From JBGOTP01 sp041476545 (GTDB lineage Bacteria; Acidobacteriota; Vicinamibacteria; Vicinamibacterales; CAVVIG01), in assembly GCA_041476545.1 (NCBI GenBank), contig JBGOTP010000162.1, positions 1-10,825 of the forward strand: a stretch of DNA of 10,825 nt. The letters run 5' to 3'. The translations under genes were made by a program, and so were the position numbers. The number at the start of each line of letters is the position of its first letter. Position 1 is the stretch's first letter. Shown here piece by piece: positions 6,750 to 10,825 of this stretch. Under the pieces are notes generated by a model. It was not told the origin of the DNA. It worked only from the letters and a program-made list of their open reading frames with translations, and made no database searches.

Positions 6750-7720
6750 CCATGCCGCGGCCGGCCGTTCCGTCCCTGGTGGATCGTGTGCTCGCCGGCG
6801 ACCCGCGCGCCATGGCGCGGGCGATTTCACTCCTCGAGGATGAGGATCCAGCCGGCGCCGACCTTATCGGCGGGATCTTCGCCCGGACGGGCCGTGCGTA
6901 TGTGATTGGGGTGACCGGCCCGCCGGGAGCCGGCAAGAGCACGTTGGTCGATCGGCTCACGTCGGAATTCCGTCGGCGTCCCGCCACCGTCGGCGTTCTC
7001 GCCGTGGATCCGACGAGTCCGTTTACCGGCGGCGCCCTGCTCGGCGATCGCCTTCGCATGTCGGGGCACGCGAGCGACGAGGGTGTCTTCATCCGCAGTA
7101 TGGCGACGCGCGGCCACCTGGGCGGTCTCGCGCGCGCGACCGCGGATGCCGCGCTCGTGCTCGACGCAGCCGGTAGAGATATCGTCCTCATCGAGACCGT
7201 CGGCGTCGGCCAGGATGAGGTCGAGATCATTCGGACCGCCGACGTGTCGATCGTCACGCTCGTGCCGGGCACCGGCGACGAAGTCCAGGCGCTCAAGGCG
7301 GGCATCATGGAGATCGCTGATATCTTTGTCGTCAACAAAGCGGATCGGGAAGGCGCCGACGGCCTCGTGTCTGCCATCGAGGGGCAGTTGTCGCTCAAGA
7401 CCTACGGCGACGACGAGTGGCGGCCACCCATTGTGAAGACGATTGCCACGAGCGGACACGGAGTGGCGGACCTGATGGAGGTCATCGACCAGCATCGGGC
7501 GCACACCGACAGGACGCGCGGCGATCGTCGTCTCGCCCGCAGCGCGCACCGGCTCCGCGAACTGGTGTCGCTGCGTTTTCTCGATCATCTCGAGCGCGCG
7601 GTTCTGGCGCCGGGGGAGCTGACCGCGATCGTCGACCGCATCGCAGCGCGGGAAACGGATCCGTACACGGCCGCTCGGGATCTTCTCGCGCGGGCTCTTG
7701 CTGACTCGCCGCGCGTGTGA
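6746..7720 (+). CDS. meaB: MeaB/ArgK-type GTPase, methylmalonyl-CoA mutase chaperone
   Basis: A 324-residue SIMIBI-class GTPase. Walker A is GPPGAGKST (58-66), followed by DPTSPFTGGALLGDR (88-102), the ETVGVGQDEVEI switch region (150-161) and the guanine-specificity motif NKAD (197-200). The RSMATRGHLGGL stretch (117-128) is diagnostic for MeaB and human MMAA. The protein gates adenosylcobalamin loading into methylmalonyl-CoA mutase and protects it from inactivation. The older name ArgK/LAO transporter kinase is not supported by current knowledge of the family. The ATG at 6746 overlaps the acyl-CoA dehydrogenase stop (ATGA), implying translational coupling; a second in-frame ATG is at 6752. 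The mutase itself is not in the window. The next gene carries the epimerase acting one step before the mutase, which supports the assignment. Confidence 0.93.
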   Translation: MTMPRPAVPSLVDRVLAGDPRAMARAISLLEDEDPAGADLIGGIFARTGRAYVIGVTGPPGAGKSTLVDRLTSEFRRRPATVGVLAVDPTSPFTGGALLGDRLRMSGHASDEGVFIRSMATRGHLGGLARATADAALVLDAAGRDIVLIETVGVGQDEVEIIRTADVSIVTLVPGTGDEVQALKAGIMEIADIFVVNKADREGADGLVSAIEGQLSLKTYGDDEWRPPIVKTIATSGHGVADLMEVIDQHRAHTDRTRGDRRLARSAHRLRELVSLRFLDHLERAVLAPGELTAIVDRIAARETDPYTAARDLLARALADSPRV

Positions 7721-7766
7721 TTCATGCCTCATCTTCTTCGTGTCTTTGTGAAATGATGCTCGTGCC

Positions 7767-9125
7767 ATGAAAGCCGTCCTCGATCACGTCGGCATTGCTG
7801 TCCGCGACCTTCAATCCGCGCTGGCGTTCTATCGCGACGCGCTCGGCCTGGAGGTCGAAGCGTCCGAAGAAGTCGTGTCGCAGCGGGTGCGCGCGCATTT
7901 TCTGCCCGTGGGGGAATCATCGCTCGAGCTTCTGGAGGCGACGGCGCCGGATTCGCCTATCGCGCAGTACCTGGAGAAGCGCGGGCCGGGACTCCATCAC
8001 ATCACCCTGCGTGTCGACGATGTGGCCGCGGCCTTGAGCCAATTGAAGGCGCGCGGCGCGAAGTTGATCGATGAGCACCCGCGGCGGGGCGCGGAGGGCG
8101 CGTGGATCGCGTTCGTTCATCCGTCGAGCGCGCACGGCGTGCTCGTGGAACTCAAACAGGCGGGGGCAGGCGGGGCAGGCCGGGCGGGTGAGGCCGATAG
8201 GGCAGGTAGGGCAGGTGAGGCGGGTGTGGCAGGTGTAGTGCAGCGCTTTAGCCCTGCTCATGCCGGCCCCGTCGTGCACAGCCGCTACACACTCGGCGAT
8301 CTCGAACTGATCTCCCTCCACGACGGCTTTTTCCATCTCGACGGCGGCGCGATGTTCGGCATCGTGCCGAAGCCGCTGTGGGAACACAAGGCCGCGTGCG
8401 ACGCGCGCAATCGGATCGCGCTCGCCATGCGCCCGCTGGTTGTGCGTGGCGTACGGACGATGATGATCGATGCGGGCATTGGCGACCAGGGCGATGCGAA
8501 GTTTCGAGACATCTACGGCGTGGATCGCGCGAGAAACCTGGATCACACGCTGGCCGACGCAGGCCTCACCCCCGACGCCATCGACATCGTCTTGGCCACG
8601 CATCTGCATTTCGACCATGCGGGCGGCTTCACACGACTCGATGCCGACGGCCGGCTGCGCCCGAGATTTCCGCGCGCGCGGTACGTGGTTCGCCGTGGCG
8701 AGTGGGAGGATGCGCTTCACACCCACGAGCGCAATCGCGCCAGCTATCTGTCGGATGCCCTTCTGCCGCTCGCCGACGCCGGCGTGCTGGAGATGGTCGA
8801 CGACGATCAGACCATCATGCCGGGCGTGCGCGTACGGCGCACCGGCGGGCACACGATGCACCACCAGTCTGTGTGGATCGAGTCGCAGGGGCAACACGCG
8901 GTCTACGTCGGGGACATCATGCCCACGACGGCGCATCTGGGCGCGCCGTGGATCATGGGGATCGATTTGTATCCCGTCGACACGCTGACGGCGAAGAAGG
9001 CCTTCGTGAAGGAAGCGGAAGAGCGGCAGGCGCTTGTGTTCCTGCCGCACGATCCGATGCTGGCGGCCGGTCGCATCGGGGAGCACAACGGGAGGCGCCA
9101 GATTGTTGCACAAGCGGGTGGCTAA
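7767..9125 (+). CDS. Methylmalonyl-CoA epimerase domain joined to a metallo-beta-lactamase-fold hydrolase domain
   Basis: A 452-codon frame with two complete domains. Residues 1-131 are a glyoxalase-fold methylmalonyl-CoA epimerase: DHVGIAV with H7, LELLE with E54, GLHHITLRVDD with H77/H78, and GVLVELKQ with E128, giving the expected metal ligands and full family length. It would convert (S)- to (R)-methylmalonyl-CoA between propionyl-CoA carboxylase and the mutase, in line with meaB just upstream. Residues 132-158 are a (Gly-x-Ala)n linker encoded by a 9-nt tandem repeat. Residues about 170-452 are a metallo-beta-lactamase-fold hydrolase with HLHFDHAGG (H279, H281, D283, H284), H362, D383 and H428 as likely di-metal ligands; its substrate is unknown (lactonase-like by look). 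The linker has no stop, so it reads as a fusion, but two separate genes joined by a stop-free spacer, with the second starting at a GTG (8226 or 8238), remain possible. The ATG at 7767 has no clear ribosome site. Confidence 0.85.
   Translation: MKAVLDHVGIAVRDLQSALAFYRDALGLEVEASEEVVSQRVRAHFLPVGESSLELLEATAPDSPIAQYLEKRGPGLHHITLRVDDVAAALSQLKARGAKLIDEHPRRGAEGAWIAFVHPSSAHGVLVELKQAGAGGAGRAGEADRAGRAGEAGVAGVVQRFSPAHAGPVVHSRYTLGDLELISLHDGFFHLDGGAMFGIVPKPLWEHKAACDARNRIALAMRPLVVRGVRTMMIDAGIGDQGDAKFRDIYGVDRARNLDHTLADAGLTPDAIDIVLATHLHFDHAGGFTRLDADGRLRPRFPRARYVVRRGEWEDALHTHERNRASYLSDALLPLADAGVLEMVDDDQTIMPGVRVRRTGGHTMHHQSVWIESQGQHAVYVGDIMPTTAHLGAPWIMGIDLYPVDTLTAKKAFVKEAEERQALVFLPHDPMLAAGRIGEHNGRRQIVAQAGG
8160..8240 (+). 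repeat. Nine-copy 9-nt tandem array translated as the interdomain linker
   Basis: Nine units of nine bases, consensus near GGTGGGGCA, run from just after the last epimerase codon (Q131) to the beginning of the MBL part. Because the unit is a multiple of three, each copy gives a Gly-x-Ala-like tripeptide. Units are diverged (for example GGTAGGGCA, GGTGAGGCG, GGTGTGGCA). The purine-rich strand also resembles ribosome-binding sequence. Confidence 0.8.
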
Positions 9126-9128
9126 CTC

Positions 9129-9986
9129 ATGACGGTCGGCATCGGCATCATTGGAGGCAGCGGCCTGTACGACATGGCCGAACTGACCGACCGCGAGGAG
9201 AAGGCCGTCACGACACCTTTCGGTGATCCGTCAGGCCCCTACGTGATCGGCACGCTGAGAGGGCGGAGGGTAGCGTTTCTGTCGCGGCATGGAGCGGGCC
9301 ACCGCATCCTTCCGTCGGAACTCAATTTCCGCGCCAACATCTATGGTTTCAAGCTCCTGGGCGTGGAGCGGATTCTCTCGGCCAGCGCCGTTGGCAGCTT
9401 GAAGGAAGAGTACCGGCCGCTCGACATTCTGGTGCCCGACCAGTTCTTCGATCGGACCAAGGGCCGCATCAGCACGTTTTTTGGGCGAGGGCTCGTTGCG
9501 CACATTGCGTTCTCGCACCCGCTCTGCGGCGATCTGTCGGCGATCGCCGCGGACTCCGCCGAATCGGTCGGCGCGAAGGTGCACCGGGGCGGGACCTACG
9601 TCAACATGGAAGGACCGCAATTCTCGACGCTGGCGGAATCGAAGCTGTATCGGGCGTGGGGCATGGACGTCATCGGCATGACGAACTTGCAGGAAGCCAA
9701 GCTCGCCCGCGAGGCTGAGATCTGTTACGCCACGCTGGCGCTCGTCACCGACTACGACTGCTGGCATCCGGATCACGATGCGGTGACCGTGGATCTGATC
9801 ATCGCGAACCTGATCCAGAACGCCTCGACCGCTCAGAAGACGATCGCCGAAGCGGTGTCCCGGCTCGGCGGTCCGCGGACGTGCGCCTGTAAAGACGCGC
9901 TCGCCACGGCGATCATCACGCGGCCGGAACATGTGCCGCCTCAAACGAAGAAGGAATTGGAACTGCTGGTGGGGAAGTATCTCTAG
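9129..9986 (+). CDS. mtnP: S-methyl-5'-thioadenosine phosphorylase
   Basis: A 285-residue purine nucleoside phosphorylase-fold enzyme of the MTAP type. It splits methylthioadenosine, a by-product of polyamine synthesis and radical SAM chemistry, into adenine and 5-methylthioribose-1-phosphate. Visible: phosphate-binding GGSGLY (9-14) and SRHGAGHR (52-59), NMEGPQFST (159-167), GMTNLQEAKLAREAEICYAT (183-202) and TDYDCW (207-212). The two aspartates D208 and D210 select 6-amino purines and separate MTAP from guanosine/inosine phosphorylases. A Cys-Ala-Cys pair at 252/254 near the C-terminus recalls the CxC motif of thermostable MTAPII. The ATG at 9129 lies three bases after the preceding stop, so co-transcription with it is likely. 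The PfkB kinase downstream, if an adenosine kinase, would also belong to purine salvage. Confidence 0.95.
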   Translation: MTVGIGIIGGSGLYDMAELTDREEKAVTTPFGDPSGPYVIGTLRGRRVAFLSRHGAGHRILPSELNFRANIYGFKLLGVERILSASAVGSLKEEYRPLDILVPDQFFDRTKGRISTFFGRGLVAHIAFSHPLCGDLSAIAADSAESVGAKVHRGGTYVNMEGPQFSTLAESKLYRAWGMDVIGMTNLQEAKLAREAEICYATLALVTDYDCWHPDHDAVTVDLIIANLIQNASTAQKTIAEAVSRLGGPRTCACKDALATAIITRPEHVPPQTKKELELLVGKYL

Positions 9987-9990
9987 GATA

Positions 9991-10026
9991 GGTTCACGGG
10001 GTTCGCAAAGTTCGCGGGGTCTGGCC
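9991..10026 (+). repeat. Short 9-nt array after mtnP, inverted relative to the array at 10351
   Basis: Units GGTTCACGG, GGTTCGCAA and AGTTCGCGG follow each other (9991-10017), with a decayed fourth unit to 10026. Read on the minus strand they contain GAACCCCGT, identical to a unit of the array at 10351-10421. The two arrays therefore face each other around the four-helix-bundle gene. Confidence 0.65.
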
Positions 10027-10034
10027 TGAGTCGT

Positions 10035-10313
10035 TCATTCCCGAGTCGAGAACGGAACTGGAGCGGTGGCGTGTTGCAGATAGGCCTGGAGCCTGACGTT
10101 GGCTTTGAGGGCGCGCAGCGTCAGTCGAACGAGTTGTTCGTGCTTCTCAACAGTCAGATACTTGCGATCGAGACCGTCGTGAAGATGGCTTTTCGTTTCG
10201 TGCAGGGACCCCGAAGCGATTCGCAGGAAACGGCAAAACTCTTTGAACACTTCTTGCTGGAGTTGGCGCACGAGCTGCCAGGCGATAAGATCTTCAAATT
10301 GCTTTGCGACCAT
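10035..10313 (-). CDS. Shortened four-helix-bundle protein (S23/IVS-encoded family), probably degenerate
   Basis: A 92-residue protein. The N-terminal FEDLIAWQLVRQLQQEVFK matches helix 1 of the four-helix-bundle family first known from intervening sequences in 23S rRNA genes. The following EFCRFLRIASGSLHETKSHL matches the later helix with the FLxIAxGS motif, then a last helix (KHEQLVRLTLRALKANVRLQ). Between them the family normally has about 35 residues, including a conserved NIAEG motif; here these are absent and EVFK joins EFCRF directly, in frame. Usual length is about 115-130 residues. The frame is otherwise intact. The ATG at 10313 is the nearest in-frame start and has no ribosome site. 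The role of solo family members is not established. The gene is opposite in strand to its neighbours and flanked by inverted 9-nt arrays, suggesting a separate origin. Confidence 0.65.
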   Translation of the reverse strand: MVAKQFEDLIAWQLVRQLQQEVFKEFCRFLRIASGSLHETKSHLHDGLDRKYLTVEKHEQLVRLTLRALKANVRLQAYLQHATAPVPFSTRE

Positions 10314-10350
10314 ACGACGTGGGCAAGCATGAACCAGACCATCGTCGCCC

Positions 10351-10421
10351 GAACCTCGTGAACCTCGTGAACCCTGTGAACCCTGTGAACCCGTGAACCC
10401 CGTGAACCTAGTGAACCTATG
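10351..10421 (+). repeat. Eight-unit 9-nt tandem array reaching into the PfkB start codon
   Basis: Eight consecutive units with consensus GAACCYNGT: six of nine bases and two of eight. GAACCTCGT and GAACCCTGT each occur twice in a row. The last unit, GAACCTAT, runs into the next G so that its end forms the ATG at 10419. The array takes the place of a normal ribosome-binding region. Confidence 0.85.
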
Positions 10422-10825
10422 AAAATCGTCGTCACCGGATCGATCGCCTACGACTATCTGATGTCGTTCCCGGGTGCTTTTACCGAGCACATCCTCCCGG
10501 AGCACATCGAACGCGTCAGTCTCAGCTTTCTCGTGGAATCCATGGACAAACGCCGCGGCGGCTGCGCGCCGAACATCGCCTACACGCTGGCGCTGCTCGG
10601 CGAGCGACCGCTGCTCATGGCGTCGGCTGGACAGGACTTCGGCGAGTACCGCGTCTGGCTCGAGTCGGCGGGCATCGACACGTCGCACGTGCTCCAGGTG
10701 TCCGATAAGTTCACCGCCTCGTTTTTTTGCAGCACGGACCGGAACAACAACCAGATCGCGTCCTTCTACACGGGCGCGATGGCGAATGCCGGCGAGTTGT
10801 CGTTTCGCAACGTGAAGGACTGTGG
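10419..10825 (+). CDS. PfkB-family carbohydrate/nucleoside kinase, N-terminal part; 3' end outside the window
   Basis: The first 135 codons of a ribokinase-fold (PfkB) kinase, running off the end of the window. It opens with MKIVVTGSIAYDYLMSFPG, the usual first strand with a substrate-binding Asp (D12). GGCAPNIAYTLALLG at 47-61 is PfkB signature 1, and AGQDFGEY (70-77) follows. TASFFCSTDRNNNQIASFYTGAM matches the lid and substrate region of bacterial adenosine-kinase-like members. These enzymes phosphorylate sugars or nucleosides with ATP; the catalytic Asp and anion hole in signature 2 lie downstream. Adenosine kinase is my first guess because MTA phosphorylase lies just upstream; ribokinase or another sugar kinase cannot be excluded. 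The ATG at 10419 is formed by the end of a 9-nt repeat array and has no Shine-Dalgarno; an in-frame ATG also occurs at 10461, inside the conserved strand. Confidence 0.88.
   Translation, partial: MKIVVTGSIAYDYLMSFPGAFTEHILPEHIERVSLSFLVESMDKRRGGCAPNIAYTLALLGERPLLMASAGQDFGEYRVWLESAGIDTSHVLQVSDKFTASFFCSTDRNNNQIASFYTGAMANAGELSFRNVKDC

Noticed and set aside
7721..7766. Spacer before the epimerase with a vague 9-nt similarity (TTCTTCGTG, TCTTTGTG)
   Set aside because: Only two weak units can be seen, too few to call an array; nothing else is recognisable there.
8160..8240. Repeat array considered as a CRISPR
   Set aside because: The units are 9 nt, directly adjacent, with no spacers and no cas genes. 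The same holds for the array at 10351.
7917..9113. 398-codon minus-strand open frame opposite the epimerase-MBL gene
   Set aside because: The composition is Arg/His-rich, as expected of an antisense shadow, and both sense-strand domains have complete catalytic motifs.
8378..9226. 282-codon plus-strand open frame overlapping the MBL domain and the start of mtnP
   Set aside because: It is Arg/Ala-rich with no motif and runs across two well-supported genes in another frame.
10314..10688. N-terminal extension of the four-helix-bundle frame across the repeat array and antisense to the PfkB gene
   Set aside because: The extension translates the 9-nt repeat and the antisense of a conserved kinase; family similarity begins only near the ATG at 10313.

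Overview
The window is a GC-rich, gene-dense piece of a bacterial chromosome. It looks like housekeeping rather than accessory DNA. Gene content (dnaK-dnaJ-hspR cluster, methylmalonyl-CoA pathway genes, MTA phosphorylase beside a PfkB kinase), high GC, and short 7-9 nt tandem arrays in the spacers make me think of Acidobacteriota, perhaps Vicinamibacteria. That placement is inference; no rRNA or other decisive marker is present.

Layout: (1) 1-2306 is a heat-shock cluster: the 3' part of dnaK, a zinc-finger DnaJ, and an HspR-type MerR repressor, all on the + strand with short gaps. (2) 2346-4417 holds a DnaC/DnaI-like AAA+ ATPase with an N-terminal zinc ribbon, then hemW. A palindromic repeat lies inside the hemW coding sequence. 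(3) 4496-5495 is a convergent pair whose stop codons are one base apart: a small secreted protein of unknown function (+) and an outer-membrane beta-barrel protein (-). (4) 5607-9125 is an acyl-CoA/propionate catabolic block: acyl-CoA dehydrogenase, the MeaB GTPase (ATGA overlap), and an ORF joining a methylmalonyl-CoA epimerase domain to a metallo-beta-lactamase-fold domain through a translated 9-nt tandem repeat. (5) 9129-10825 has MTA phosphorylase (mtnP), a shortened four-helix-bundle protein gene on the - strand, and the start of a PfkB-family (adenosine-kinase-like) kinase running off the window. mtnP and the kinase would fit purine salvage.

No CRISPR array, tRNA, rRNA, transposase or phage gene was seen. 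The most unusual feature is repeat structure. Spacers before hemW, the acyl-CoA dehydrogenase and the PfkB kinase are tandem arrays of 7-nt or 9-nt units abutting the start codon. A 9-nt array is translated inside the epimerase-MBL ORF. Inverted copies of one array family flank the four-helix-bundle gene. No non-coding stretch exceeds 300 bases.
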